Below, in pieces: positions 1-10,320 of a stretch of DNA of 64,000 nucleotides (the first letter of the stretch is position 1; every line of letters starts with the position of its first letter). The stretch spans positions 4,931,956-4,995,955 of the forward strand of contig NZ_CP134867.1 in assembly GCF_031954525.1 (NCBI RefSeq), in the 5' to 3' direction. Origin of the DNA: Dyella sp. BiH032. Lineage in GTDB: Bacteria > Pseudomonadota > Gammaproteobacteria > Xanthomonadales > Rhodanobacteraceae. The notes below the pieces were generated by a model. It had not been told where the DNA came from, made no database searches, and saw only the letters and a program-made list of their open reading frames with translations. A program made the translations under genes and the position numbers.

Positions 1-1
1 C

Positions 2-2065
2 GCCCTCGGCACGGATCGGCCTTGCATCGCGTTCCAGGCTGCCGGGATAGACGCTACCGAGCCGCCCCTGGGTTCGGTCGAGGAAATGGCGCGGCGCTAT
101 ATCGGCGAGTTGAAGGCGATCCAGCCGACCGGCCCCTACCATCTCGCCGGCCACTCGTTCGGCGGGCTGGTAGCCTTCGACATGGCCAGGCAGCTCACCG
201 AGCAGGGCGACGAGGTCGCCGACTTGCTGCTGCTCGACACCACGACCGTCGGCGGCCCGGGGCCGTCCGATATGCCCGCCGATGTCATGGCGCTGTACGA
301 GCTGGCCTATGTCGCGCACCGCTTCACCGGGCGCGCCATGCCAGGCGGATCGGTGGACGCGCTGGCCGGGCTGGATGCACAAACGCAGCGCACCCTGCTC
401 GCGGACGAGCTGCGCGGAAACGCGGGGAATGCGCTCGCCGGCGATTCGCTCGACGCCCTGGTCCGCGTGCATATGGCGAGCTTCGACGCGATGGTGGCTT
501 ACGAGCCCCGGTATTACACGGGACCGGTCGTGCTGTTCCGCGCACTTGGCGGTTTTCCCAGGCACGCCGTCCATCCTGCGCGTCGCCTGGAGCATCGCTT
601 CGACGAGCGAACCATGGGCTGGGACCGGCATTGTCCGCGTTTGTCGATCGTGGAGGTTCCCGGCGATCACTACGCCATGGTGCTTGCGCCCCACGCGCAG
701 ACCCTCGCCGAGGCGATGAACGCCCGCCTGCGTCCGACGCGCTATGAACTGACGCTCACCCGGCTGGCTGGCCGGCCCCTGGCGAAGGGCGAGGGACGTG
801 CGTTCGCCGCCACGCACGACAGCATCGTGTTCCATCCCGAACACGACGATTTCATCGAAGACCCTTATCCCATCCTCCGGCAGCTGCGGGCTCGCGAGCC
901 GGTCTACCGCATGACGGACGCATCCACCGGCGCGTCCGTGTGGTGGCTGACGCGCCATGCCGACGTCTCGGCCGCGCTGCGCGACAAGCGGCTTCTGCTG
1001 GATGGCCGCCATCTCCTGGGCGAAAGCACGCCTTCCGAGAAGAGCGGGGTGGTGACGATCATTTTCCAGCTCATCCGGCAGCGCTCCGGTCCTGCCGCGG
1101 ACTTCATCAACCAGGCCATGCTTTTCATCGACGGCGAGGCGCACCGACGCCTGCGCCATCTGATGAATCCCTTGTTCGACGCGGCGTCGGTGCGGCGCTG
1201 GCAAGCTTCCATCGATGAGCGGACGAACTATCTCGCCCGGCGTCTGCGCGATGCCGACCAGCCGGACATCATGCGGGATTTCGCCCTGGGCCTGCCCAGG
1301 CACGTGATGTTCGGCATGCTGGGTATTTCCGTTCGCGACGCGGAAGCGCTGGACGCGCTGGCGGGCGATGCCTTCCGCATCATCGAGGCGACCGCATTCG
1401 CCGGCGACCCCACCCGGGCCGAAAAAGCCATCGCCACGGTCATGGACTACCTGCGCGCCCACGTCGCCGAACGCCGCCGCACGCCGGCACGCGACGATCT
1501 GCTGGGGCATCTGCTGGACGTGCGTGCGAATGGCGACCGCCTGTCGGACGAAGATCTCGCGGCGAACTGCTCGCTACTGCTGCTTGCGGGCACCGAAGTG
1601 CTGTCCTATGCGATCGGCAACGGCGTGCTCGCGCTGCTCAGGCATCCGGACCAGCACGAACGCTTGCGTCGCCAGCCCGAGCTGGTGGATTCGGCCATCG
1701 AGGAGCTGCTGCGGTACGACGGCCCCATGCGCACGAACATCCGCGTCGCGGCCGAAGATCTAACGATTGGCGACCGGCTCGTGCGCCGCGGCGAACCGGT
1801 CGTGCTCGACCTGGGTGCGGCCAATCGCGATCCGGCCATGTTTCCGCATCCCGACCGGCTCGATCTCGCGCGGCCGATCCGGCAGCTCACCGCATTCGGC
1901 CAGGGCGTGCATTACTGCCTGGGCGCGCCGCTGGCCAGGCTGCAGATGCGCAGCGCGCTACTGGCGCTGTGCCAGCTTCGCTTCGAACGAGTTCCCGGCC
2001 AGCTGGTCTGGGAAAAGAGCAGCGTCGTGCGCCGCCTGCAACGGTTCGGCGTCCGTTTCAGCTGA
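2..2065 (+). CDS. NRPS/PKS C-terminal thioesterase fused to cytochrome P450 (5' partial)
   Basis: The open frame enters from the left edge with no start in the window, so this is the tail of a larger protein. The first ~240 codons form an assembly-line type I thioesterase: the [14 protein letters not shown] lead-in, nucleophile GHSFGG (Ser codon 155-157), LLLLD acid and a GDHYAM histidine. Without a stop, the frame continues into a complete class I P450 from about 790: [11 protein letters not shown]-helix, AGTEVLS I-helix, EELLR ExxR and [10 protein letters not shown] haem loop (Cys codon 1916-1918). The TE would release a thioester-bound product and the P450 would oxidise the chain or product. 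The I-helix position that is usually Thr is Val (codon 1598-1600). The gene ends inside the 3' end of convergent ttcA. Family calls are strong; the order TE then P450 is directly seen, and the upstream modules are inferred. Confidence 0.88.
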   Translation, partial: ALGTDRPCIAFQAAGIDATEPPLGSVEEMARRYIGELKAIQPTGPYHLAGHSFGGLVAFDMARQLTEQGDEVADLLLLDTTTVGGPGPSDMPADVMALYELAYVAHRFTGRAMPGGSVDALAGLDAQTQRTLLADELRGNAGNALAGDSLDALVRVHMASFDAMVAYEPRYYTGPVVLFRALGGFPRHAVHPARRLEHRFDERTMGWDRHCPRLSIVEVPGDHYAMVLAPHAQTLAEAMNARLRPTRYELTLTRLAGRPLAKGEGRAFAATHDSIVFHPEHDDFIEDPYPILRQLRAREPVYRMTDASTGASVWWLTRHADVSAALRDKRLLLDGRHLLGESTPSEKSGVVTIIFQLIRQRSGPAADFINQAMLFIDGEAHRRLRHLMNPLFDAASVRRWQASIDERTNYLARRLRDADQPDIMRDFALGLPRHVMFGMLGISVRDAEALDALAGDAFRIIEATAFAGDPTRAEKAIATVMDYLRAHVAERRRTPARDDLLGHLLDVRANGDRLSDEDLAANCSLLLLAGTEVLSYAIGNGVLALLRHPDQHERLRRQPELVDSAIEELLRYDGPMRTNIRVAAEDLTIGDRLVRRGEPVVLDLGAANRDPAMFPHPDRLDLARPIRQLTAFGQGVHYCLGAPLARLQMRSALLALCQLRFERVPGQLVWEKSSVVRRLQRFGVRFS

Positions 2066-2942
2066 GCGCGGCTTCGTCATCGGCGGGCGCACCGGCTAGC
2101 CATTGGTGCGCGTCCGCGCGGGCCGCGCCTTCGCGCGAGCCGAGCGAGGCGAAATCGAACAGGTGGCGGTCGGCCAGCTGGGAAGGCGCCACCGAACCGA
2201 GCGCGCGGAACATAGTTTCGCTGCGGCCCGGATACTGCTTTTCCCAATCCTCCAGCATGCGCTTGACCACCTTGCGCTGCAGGTTCTCCTGCGAGCCGCA
2301 CAGGTTGCACGGGATGATCGGGAACTGCCGCTGCCCGGCGTATTCGGCGATGTCGCTTTCCTTGCAGTACGCCAGCGGGCGAATCACCACGTGGCGTCCA
2401 TCGTCCGAGCGCAGCTTCGGCGGCATCGCCTTCAGGCTGGCCTGATAGAACAGGTTGAGGAAGAACGTGCCGAGGATGTCGTCGCGATGGTGGCCTAGCG
2501 CGATCTTGGTGATGCCGTTGGCCGCCGCCCAGGTGTACAGCGCGCCGCGCCGCAGGCGCGAGCACAGGCTGCACATGGTCTTCCCTTCCGGAATCACGCG
2601 CGTGACGGTGCTGTAGGTGTCCTGCTCGATGATGTGGAACGGCACGCCGCGCGCGGTGAGGTAGTCCGGCAGCACGTGTTCCGGGAAGCCAGGCTGCTTC
2701 TGGTCCAGGTTCACCGCGATCAGCTCGAAATGCACCGGCGCCTTGGCCTGCAGGGACAGCAGGACGTCCAGCAACGTGTACGAATCCTTGCCGCCGGAGA
2801 GGCAGACCATCACCTTGTCGCCCTCTTCGATCATGTTGAAGTCGGCGATGGCCTGGCCGACCTGGTGACGCAGGCGCTTGGCCAGCTTGGCGGCCTCGTA
2901 CTGCTGCTTGCGATGGGCGTCGGGCTGGACGGACATAGGCAT
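2058..2942 (-). CDS. ttcA: tRNA 2-thiocytidine(32) synthetase
   Basis: 294 aa, normal length for TtcA, which uses ATP and a 4Fe-4S cluster to put sulfur on cytidine 32 of tRNAs in the cytoplasm. Visible are the PP-loop SGGKDS near residue 50, the CSLC cysteine pair, GHHRDD, and the CNLC pair in [11 protein letters not shown], in the family order. The start lies 105 bp from the small YdcH-like gene on the other strand. Its last 8 bp overlap the stop of the convergent TE-P450 gene, so no terminator fits between them. Identification is secure. Confidence 0.97.
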   Translation of the reverse strand: MPMSVQPDAHRKQQYEAAKLAKRLRHQVGQAIADFNMIEEGDKVMVCLSGGKDSYTLLDVLLSLQAKAPVHFELIAVNLDQKQPGFPEHVLPDYLTARGVPFHIIEQDTYSTVTRVIPEGKTMCSLCSRLRRGALYTWAAANGITKIALGHHRDDILGTFFLNLFYQASLKAMPPKLRSDDGRHVVIRPLAYCKESDIAEYAGQRQFPIIPCNLCGSQENLQRKVVKRMLEDWEKQYPGRSETMFRALGSVAPSQLADRHLFDFASLGSREGAARADAHQWLAGAPADDEAALS

Positions 2943-3046
2943 GGATCGTGCGTAACGCGGGAAGGCCGGCCATTGTAGCGGCCCGCGCCGCCCGGGGTCC
3001 GGCGGGGTTACACTCGGCTACCGTCCTTCTTCCGTCGCCGCCGCCC

Positions 3047-3253
3047 ATGCAGGTCCAGGATCCCGCCGAGATTGCCCACTTGCTGGCCGAACTGCGCGTG
3101 GAGCACCGCGACCTGGACGTGGCCATCGAGGCTCTTTCCAGCGCCATCGGCCGCGACGAGCTGCAGCTGACCCGCATGAAGAAGCGCAAATTGTTGCTGA
3201 AAGACGCCATCGCCCGCCTGGAAAGCAAGCTGATCCCCGATCTCGACGCCTGA
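3047..3253 (+). CDS. YdcH/DUF465-like small protein
   Basis: 68 aa. The ATG at 3047 is chosen because the in-frame upstream extension is low-complexity and not family-like. The protein is an almost continuous amphipathic helix: an acidic N-terminal part with a VEHRDLDVAIEAL core, then a basic LTRMKKRKLLLKDAI segment, which is the DUF465/YdcH pattern. Function is unknown in the family; there is no signal peptide or TM segment, so it is cytoplasmic. It is followed 15 bp later by the GNAT gene on the same strand, a likely operon. Confidence 0.75.
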   Translation: MQVQDPAEIAHLLAELRVEHRDLDVAIEALSSAIGRDELQLTRMKKRKLLLKDAIARLESKLIPDLDA

Positions 3254-3268
3254 CGCGTCCCCGCCGGA

Positions 3269-3871
3269 ATGCCCATGCCCACGCTGGAACCGACCCGCCT
3301 GGAGGACAGTCACGTCCTCCTCGAACCCTTGTGCCCCGAACACGCCCCCGACCTGGAGGCCGCTGCGGCCGACGGCGAGCTGTGGAAGCTCTGGTTTACC
3401 AGCGCGCCCGCGCCCGGCCAGGCCGCCGCCTATATCGAGGCGGCGCTGGCCGGCCAGGCCAAGGGTGCGATGCTGCCGTTCGCCGTCCGCGAGAAAACCA
3501 GCGGCGAGATCGTGGGCACCACCCGCTATTACGACTTCGCGCCCGAACTGCCGCGCATCGCCATCGGCTACACCTGGTACGCCAAGCGCTGGCAGAAAAG
3601 CCACCTCAACACCGCCTGTAAGCGCCTGCTGCTGGGGCATGCCTTCGACGCGCTCGGCTGCGTCGCGGTGGAGTTCCACACCGACGGCCGCAACCAGGAT
3701 TCGCAGCGCGCGATCGAGCGGCTCGGCGCGCACCGCGACGGCGTGCTGCGCGCCCACAAGCGGCGCCCGGATGGCAGTCTTCGCGACACGGTGTGCTACA
3801 GCATCCTCGCCTCGGAGTGGCCCGACGTCTCGCGATGGCTGGCGATGCGGCAGGAGCGGCTCGCCTCCTGA
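3269..3871 (+). CDS. GNAT family N-acetyltransferase (RimJ/RimL-like)
   Basis: 200 aa. The sequence follows the RimL-like acetyltransferase pattern: an N-terminal LxPLxxEHAPDLEAA strand-helix, GEIVGTTRYYDF, the AIGYTWYAKRWQKSHLNTACKRLLLGHAF acetyl-CoA region (~residues 95-125), and FHTDGRNQDSQRAIERLGAHRDGVLR near 140-165. It would transfer an acetyl group from acetyl-CoA to an amine, in this subgroup often an amino acid, peptide or ribosomal protein N terminus; the substrate cannot be read from sequence. A second ATG two codons downstream (3275) is an alternative start. Confidence 0.85.
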   Translation: MPMPTLEPTRLEDSHVLLEPLCPEHAPDLEAAAADGELWKLWFTSAPAPGQAAAYIEAALAGQAKGAMLPFAVREKTSGEIVGTTRYYDFAPELPRIAIGYTWYAKRWQKSHLNTACKRLLLGHAFDALGCVAVEFHTDGRNQDSQRAIERLGAHRDGVLRAHKRRPDGSLRDTVCYSILASEWPDVSRWLAMRQERLAS

Positions 3872-3964
3872 CCGGCGGCGCCCGCGGGCGGCCTCGGGCT
3901 CGCCCGCATGCCGCCACGCGGCCCGCGCATGCTCGCGGCTTTCCGCCACGGCATGCCGTTTCGC

Positions 3965-4576
3965 ATGGACATGCGCACCCGCCTCTCCCTCTCCCGTCGT
4001 CGCCGCCGCCTGCGCTTCATGCTGCGCCTTGGCGGCTTCGGCTTGCTGCTGTGGATGATCTGCGCGCTTGCCATCGCCGTTGCCGGCCTGAACACCCGGC
4101 CGGCGCGCACGGCTGACCTGGCGCTGGTCCTCGGCAACACGGTCGGCCCTGGCAATCGCCCCCTGCCCCGCCTGCGCGTCCGGCTTGAAGCGGCGCTGGC
4201 GCTATACCGGCAAGGCGGTTGCCGCACGATCATGGTCAGCGGCGGAGTAGAAGCGGATGGCCGCGACGAGGCGGCTGGCATGGAGCGGTGGCTGGTCGAG
4301 CATGGCGTGCCCGCCGGCGCCATCGTCGAAGATCCGCATGGCGACAACACCCGCGCCTCGGCGCGCCACGCGCGGGACTGGCTGGCCGCGCACGGGCAGC
4401 GCAGCGTGGTGGTGGTGTCGCAGTACTTCCATTTGCCGCGGGCGCGGCTGGCGGTGCGGCAGGAGGGATTGGTGGATGCCGGCGGGATCTATGCGCGGCA
4501 GCTGTTCCTGCGCGATGCGTATTCGAGCCTGCGGGAAGTGCTGGGGTATGTCGCGTATGGGATGAGGCTTGCGTGA
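3965..4576 (+). CDS. YdcF/SanA/ElyC family DUF218 membrane protein
   Basis: 203 aa from the ATG at 3965; an in-frame ATG at 3908 would add 19 residues unlike the family. One N-terminal TM helix (FGLLLWMICALAIAVAGL) is followed by the DUF218 core: ADLALVLGNTV, the RLEAALALYRQGGCRTIMVSGG Rossmann-like part, an EDPHGDNTRASAR motif and VVVVSQYFHLPRAR. ElyC and SanA act in envelope integrity and lipid-carrier or murein metabolism, so an inner-membrane envelope role is inferred. It precedes a GGGGAGAG palindrome shared with the convergent peptidase gene. Confidence 0.82.
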   Translation: MDMRTRLSLSRRRRRLRFMLRLGGFGLLLWMICALAIAVAGLNTRPARTADLALVLGNTVGPGNRPLPRLRVRLEAALALYRQGGCRTIMVSGGVEADGRDEAAGMERWLVEHGVPAGAIVEDPHGDNTRASARHARDWLAAHGQRSVVVVSQYFHLPRARLAVRQEGLVDAGGIYARQLFLRDAYSSLREVLGYVAYGMRLA

Positions 4577-4687
4577 TGCACGGCCGTCTTCGGGTGAGGA
4601 GGAGCGCCTTCGACAGAAGCGGTGGTGAAAGGCAGCGCACGGGTGTTGGTTTCCCGCTTCTCCGCTCCGTAGGTCCCCTCACCCCAA

Positions 4688-4710
4688 CCCTCTCCCCGGA
4701 GGGGAGAGGG
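4688..4710. repeat. Dispersed CCCTCTCCCC/GGGGAGAGGG palindrome, copy 1
   Basis: A perfect 10-bp stem with GGA loop sits between two convergent genes and is preceded by CCCCTCACCCCAACC. Near-identical copies occur at 49594-49612, 55862-55884 and, with CCTTCTCCCC arms, at 32248-32274, 49735-49758 and 58994-59016. There is no T-run, so a plain intrinsic terminator is not shown; it could still stop or protect transcripts as a hairpin. Confidence 0.8.
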
Positions 4711-4723
4711 AGTCGGAGTGCGG

Positions 4724-6439
4724 TTACTTGGTAGGCTGCGGCAGGCCCAGCACGTCCAGGCCCTGCTCGAACACGACGTCGACCGGGATCTTCGCGCCTT
4801 CCAGCTTCTTCAGGTCGCCGGCCAATTCGGCGTCGACGTTGCCCATCCCATCCGTGAGCTGTTTGGCCGCGTCGTAGTCGCCATCGCCCTGGATGGTCAG
4901 CAGCTTGGCGGACAGCGCATTCATCGCCGCAGTCATCTTGTCGAAGTCCACGCGATAGCGGCCGGTGGTGGCGTCGCGGCTGAAAGCACCCTGCTGCTTG
5001 AAGAAATTGAAGCGCACCATGTTCGCCTTCGCATGCGCGTCGCTCGCGCCGAAGCGCACCGAGCGCAGGATGCCGGCCAGGAAGGTGACGTAGTTGTCCA
5101 TCAGCTTGGCTTTGTCCAGCTCGCCCTTCTCGGCCAGCTTGGTAACCATGTACAGGCCGAGGATGTCGGCCTTGCCTTCCTCGAAGCTCGACGCCTGGTC
5201 CTTCAGCGCACCGCGCACCAGGCCCTTGCCGGTGAGCGTGTTCTTGATGCCGAGACCATGCGCCACTTCGTGGAACATGGTGTTCTCGAAGAACGCATCG
5301 AAGGTGAGGTGCGACTGCTGGTCGGCGGCGATCAACTCCTTCGCGATCGGCAGCATGATCTTGTCGAACTTCGCCTGCATCACGTTCTCCAGCTGCAGGC
5401 GGCGCGTACCCTTCTTGAGCTGGACTTCTTCGTCGTTGGGCAGGTTGATGGCGATGGTCTTGGCGCCGACGTTGGCATCGCCCGCGTAGTACACAGCAAA
5501 GTAGGCATTGAGATCGGCGTCGGAGCCGGGCTTCTCGGCCTTGTACTTCGCATCCACCGGCAGCTCGCGCTGCAGTTCCGGCAGGTATTTCACGAAGCGT
5601 GCGAGCTTCTCGCTCCAGGCCTGGTCCTTCACCAGCACATAGCTTTCGTAGCTGGCCTTGTAGCCGAACAGCTGGTCTTCGTAGGTTTCGATCGGGCCGA
5701 TCACGATGTCGACCGGGTTCTTCTTCATCGCCATCCAGGCGAAGTCGCTCTTGCGGTATTCGTCGCTGAGCAGCGCGTCGGCGCGCAGCTTCAGGTAGTC
5801 GGCGAAATCCTTGTCGGCGGAAAGCCCGGCCGCCTCGCGCAGCAGGCCGGCGGCCTTCTCGAGATCCGCCTTGTAGGCCTCATGGAACGGCAAGGTCGCC
5901 AGCTTGCCCTGCGCATCGCGGCGCAACAGGGTGTAGAGCGATGCCTTGTCCTTCAGGTCGGCCTGCTCGAACTCGTCCTTGCTCATGTCCGCCGGATAGA
6001 ACTGCACGCCCGGCGGGCGCGGACCGACGCCGGCGACGAAGGGCTGATCCTCGTGCAGGCGGTCCCAGGGGCCGTAGTTGATCTCGGCGTAGCGGTGCGT
6101 TTCCTCGTCGGGGATGCGCTTCATCAGCGCGTCCTTGTCGCCCCAGGATTGCTGCCAGTACAGGCTGTTGGTGACGTCCGCGGCCTGCACCAGCAGGGCG
6201 ATCATGCGCTTGTGCTTGTCGTCGAAGCCCGACAGGTCGGCGCTTAGCTTCACCGTCGCGTAGTCGCCCATGCGCTGCTTCGCCAGATCCGCATCGGTGG
6301 ACGGCGGCGCCGGTTGCGTGGGCGCGGCGGAAGCGGACGCCGCCGGCTTCGGTTCCGCTGGCGCGGCGGCTTCCTGATGGGAGGAACCGCAGCCGGCGAG
6401 GGCGGCGGCGAGGCTCAGGGCGAGCAGGCGATGGCGCAT
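4724..6439 (-). CDS. M49 (dipeptidyl-peptidase III-like) zinc peptidase, lipoprotein
   Basis: 571 aa from MRHRLL, chosen because it gives a clean lipoprotein signal peptide ending LAGC (Cys about residue 18); an ATG 30 bp upstream would spoil it. An Ala/Pro-rich linker follows to about residue 50. The zinc site is HEVAH (residues 390-394) with EEGKAD (420-425). This matches M49 metallopeptidases but with the five-residue HExxH spacing rather than the usual HELLGH. GPWDRLHEDQPFVAG and a large helical C-terminal part also fit. It should sit on the periplasmic face of a membrane and release dipeptides or hydrolyse another substrate. Confident at family level only. Confidence 0.85.
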   Translation of the reverse strand: MRHRLLALSLAAALAGCGSSHQEAAAPAEPKPAASASAAPTQPAPPSTDADLAKQRMGDYATVKLSADLSGFDDKHKRMIALLVQAADVTNSLYWQQSWGDKDALMKRIPDEETHRYAEINYGPWDRLHEDQPFVAGVGPRPPGVQFYPADMSKDEFEQADLKDKASLYTLLRRDAQGKLATLPFHEAYKADLEKAAGLLREAAGLSADKDFADYLKLRADALLSDEYRKSDFAWMAMKKNPVDIVIGPIETYEDQLFGYKASYESYVLVKDQAWSEKLARFVKYLPELQRELPVDAKYKAEKPGSDADLNAYFAVYYAGDANVGAKTIAINLPNDEEVQLKKGTRRLQLENVMQAKFDKIMLPIAKELIAADQQSHLTFDAFFENTMFHEVAHGLGIKNTLTGKGLVRGALKDQASSFEEGKADILGLYMVTKLAEKGELDKAKLMDNYVTFLAGILRSVRFGASDAHAKANMVRFNFFKQQGAFSRDATTGRYRVDFDKMTAAMNALSAKLLTIQGDGDYDAAKQLTDGMGNVDAELAGDLKKLEGAKIPVDVVFEQGLDVLGLPQPTK

Positions 6440-6474
6440 GGGGTCTTCCTCGTTTACGGAAGGCGCCATGTTAT

Positions 6475-6530
6475 ATGCCCCGGGGGTATATGGCCTGGGG
6501 CTATATGGCCCCGGGGCCGCCACGTCCCCG
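6475..6530. repeat. Short TATATGGCC tandem motif upstream of the M49 gene
   Basis: Two direct TATATGGCC units sit within CCCCGGGG-type flanks, 40-90 bp upstream of the M49 start codon. Palindromic GGCC/CCGGGG pieces make it fold-prone. Function unknown; it may simply be the promoter region. Confidence 0.4.
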
Positions 6531-6549
6531 GAGCCACGCCACCGGTGCG

Positions 6550-7751
6550 TCAGCCGGAAATCGCCAGTCGCTCCGAGCGGTACAAGTGCGCCGTGATCAG
6601 CGTGGCGGCCAGCGCCGCGGCCAGCGTTCCGCCCAGACAGAACAACACCTGCTGCGGTGCCACGCCATCGCCGCGCAGTGCGCCCATCACACCCAGGTGC
6701 TGGCCCAGCAGGGGCACGGCGTACATCCAGGCCTTGGCTTTGATCGGGAACACCGACATCAGCAGGCTCGGCACGATCGGCACGAACATCAGCAGCGACA
6801 CGTACATCTGCGCCTCGCGGTAGCTCTTGGCGAAGGCCGCCACCAGCGTCTGCAAGGCGGCGGTGAGCATCACCAGCGGCAGCATCAGCAAAAACACGGT
6901 GCCGGCGAACCGCAAGCCGAGGTTCAACTCCATGCCGAGCTTGTCCACCGGCACGAACGGCCCCAGCACCGCGAAGGCGGCCAACGTAATCACCAGGCTG
7001 GCGCAGGAGAAGGTGCAGATCGCTGCCAGCTTCCCCGCCAGGATCTTCCAGCGCGGCACCGGGTTGGCGAACAGCGGCTCCAGCGATTGCCGTTCGCGCT
7101 CGCCGGCGGTCAGGTCGATCGCCAAGTACATGCCACCCAGGAAGATGGTGACCACGAAGAAGTACGGCAGCATGTTGAACATCAGTACGCCGCGCGCCTG
7201 TGCCGTGGCCTGGTCGCGCCGCGCCACGCTGATCGGCCACGCCGTGCCGGGCGAGAGTCCGCGCGCCACCAGGCGCATCGCGCCCTGCTGCCGGGCATAG
7301 CCTTCCACGATCTTGCTCACGCGCTCCACCGCGGTGTTGGCATCGCGCTGCGAGGAATCGAAGATCACCTCCACCTGTACCACTTCGCCCTTGCGCCAGG
7401 CCTGGGCGTAGTCGTCGCCGATGCGTACCACTACGTCGGTGTCCTGCCGCCGCACGGCCTGTTCGGGGTTGGCAATGGCCGGTTGCGGCACGATGCCGCC
7501 GGCCTTCAGCGCATCGACCAGGTTGGGCGCGCGCTCTGCGCCGATCACCGGCACTTTCAGCGGTTGCTCGGCCTTGTCCAGTTCGCGGTTGAGGATGGAA
7601 CCGAGCAGCAGCGAGAAGATCAGCGGCCCCACCAGGGGCCCGGTGAGCAGGGCGGTGACGATGGTGCGGCGGTCGCGCAGGTTTTCGCGCACCTCCTTCA
7701 GGAACACGGTGAGAAACGCGCTGGCGCGCTTGGCCTTGACGGTCGTGGCGT

Positions 7752-7755
<4 letters not shown>
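6550..7755 (-). CDS. ABC-2 type transporter permease (NatB-like)
   Basis: 401 aa from ATG 7755, which overlaps the stop of the ATPase gene by four bases (ATGA). Layout is typical of NatB/ABC-2 permeases: a TM helix near residues 35-52 (TALLTGPLVGPLIFSLLLG), a large extracytoplasmic domain to about 190, then about five TM helices, beginning with MLPYFFVVTIFLGGMYLAIDL and the conserved GERERQSLEPLFANPV coupling loop. With the ATPase it would export a substrate; NatAB exports sodium, but the substrate here is unknown. It is the third gene of the coupled operon 10057-6550. Confidence 0.88.
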
Positions 7756-8482
<727 letters not shown>

Positions 8483-8486
<4 letters not shown>

Positions 8487-10057
8487 GGCGAAGCTCCGTT
8501 GAAATCGATGAACATGGGCGTGGCGCGCAGGCGGTCCAGGCACTTGGCGTCGAGCTTCGCCGGTGCCAGGTCTTCCACGAAATGCTTGACCAGCTCCGGC
8601 GCGCAGCCGGCCGCGATGACGTTGTGGCCCTGCCCCTTGAGCACGAAATGGCGCGCGTTGGAGAGCCCCTTGAGTACTTCGTCGCCGTAGGCAGGCGGCG
8701 TGACCGGGTCGTATTCGCCGGAGAACAGCAGGGTGGGCTTGTCGCTCTTGATGGGCTGATGGAAATCGGCCGGCCGCGTGCCCTTCGGCCACACCGAACA
8801 GACGGCCTGCAAGGTGTCGACCATGCGCGTGCCGAGCATGGAATGCGCATCCTGCGGACGCGGCGTGAACAGGTCGGCGTCCTCGCTGCAGATGACCGAG
8901 GACTGCATGCCGCCGTTCATCGTGTCGGAGAGATCGCCCGAGAGCAGCTTGGCCTGCCCCAGCAGCGGGCCGACGTCCCCATGCGCGGCCGCGTCGATCG
9001 ACACCGGCAGCAGCGCGGCCGTCACCGGCGAATAGGCGAACATGCGCACCACGCTGGCCAGCGAGTACTCGCTGAGCACGCGCTGCACCGACTGGTAGTT
9101 CTGCGGATCACGGAAGCTGACCTTGTGCGGGTTGGCGCGCAGCGCGTCGCGCAGCTGGTAAAGCGTCTGGTATGGATCGCCGAAGCGCTCGTGGCAGGCC
9201 TTGTCCGCCACGCAGCGCGCGAACTGCGCCTTGAGCGCGTGCTCCAGGTTCTGCGCGAAGTCTTCGCCCAGCACCAGGGCGTTGGGCACCACGCCATCGA
9301 GCACCACGCTGCGCACCGCGTCAGGATGACGCATCAGGTATTGCTGCGCCATGCGCGTGCCGTAGGAGACGCCGACCAGGTCGAAGGTCGGCGCGCCGAG
9401 TGCCTGGCGCACGTCTTCCAGGTCTTGCACCGCCACGGTGGTGGTGTAGAAGCGCGGGTCGGCCTTGCCCTCCAGTTCCTTGACGCAATGCGCGGCTTCA
9501 TCGCGCAGCCTGGCCGCGTCGAAACCGCCTTCGTCGTCGCCGGCCTTGGCTTCTTCCGGCTTGCAGGTGAGCGGATTGGAGCCGCCCGTGCCGCGCTGGT
9601 CGAGCAGCAGTACGTGGCGATGCGCCAGCAACGGCTGCAGCGCGGACGCGACGCCGGGCCAGCTTTCCGTCGCGGCTTGGCCGGGCCCGCCGGCGAGCAG
9701 CACCAGCATGTCCTTGCTCGCCACCTGCGCGCCGCTGCGGATGATGCCGAGCTTGAGCTTGATCTTGCGGCTGTGCGGATCGTCGCGGTTTTCCGGTACC
9801 TCGAACGGCGCGCACCACGCCGCGGTCGAAAGCCCGCTGTTCGGCTGCCCCAGCTCGCAGGGCGTCAGCGTGAGCGAGCCCAGTGTCCAGGTTTCCGGCT
9901 TGGCCGGTGCGCTCGGCGCGGCGGCCGTGGCGGATGCGTCGGCGGCGGCGTTGTCCTCGCTGCGATCGCCGCGCGCGTGGAACTGGTTCCACGCCAGCGC
10001 CCCCAGCCCCAGTGCGACGGCGGCGATGCGCACTACGGTGCGTCCCTTGATAGCCAT
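8483..10057 (-). CDS. Exported alpha/beta hydrolase, tripeptidyl-aminopeptidase (TAP) type
   Basis: 524 aa. The ATG at 10057 gives a basic start, a hydrophobic segment (VVRIAAVALGLGALAW) and an Ala-rich linker: an export signal or N-terminal anchor, with the enzyme outside the cytoplasm. The S33/TAP fold is visible: LLAGGPGQAA oxyanion region, LLLDQRGTGGSN, nucleophile elbow GVSYGT, acid GEYDPVTPP and His GQGHNVI, plus a C-terminal TAP-like domain. It should cleave short N-terminal peptides or a Pro-containing substrate. It is first in an operon whose next two genes encode an ABC exporter, all joined by 4-bp overlaps, so enzyme and transporter are probably made together. Confidence 0.88.
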
Positions 10058-10113
10058 GTGCTTGCGTACCCCTCGATCGTGAGCCTCGCGGCCCGTCTTT
10101 CCCCGTGATGCTT

Positions 10114-10320
10114 TCAGGTCCCCGCCTCGCCGTCCGGCCGGAAGATCGCCTCGATCGGCTGCTCGAACAACCGCGCGATCTTGAAGGCCAGCGGCAGGCT
10201 GGGGTCGTATTTGCCGGTCTCGATGGCGTTGACCGTCTGGCGCGAGACGTCCAGCCGTGCGGCCAGATCGGCCTGCGACCAGGCGCGCTCCGCGCGCAGT
10301 TCGCGTACCCGGTTCTCCAT
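10114..10320 (-). CDS. XRE-family transcriptional regulator
   Basis: 68 aa from MENRVREL; an upstream in-frame ATG would overlap the preceding gene and is not family-like. It is almost only a helix-turn-helix: RAERAWSQADLAARLDVSRQTVNAIETGKYDPSLPLAFKIA, followed by LFEQPIEAIF, the short YozG-like form. The start codon shares one base with the stop of the membrane-protein gene (TGATG), so the two are translated together. It probably represses its own promoter through the palindromes at 10968-11028. Confidence 0.92.
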   Translation of the reverse strand: MENRVRELRAERAWSQADLAARLDVSRQTVNAIETGKYDPSLPLAFKIARLFEQPIEAIFRPDGEAGT

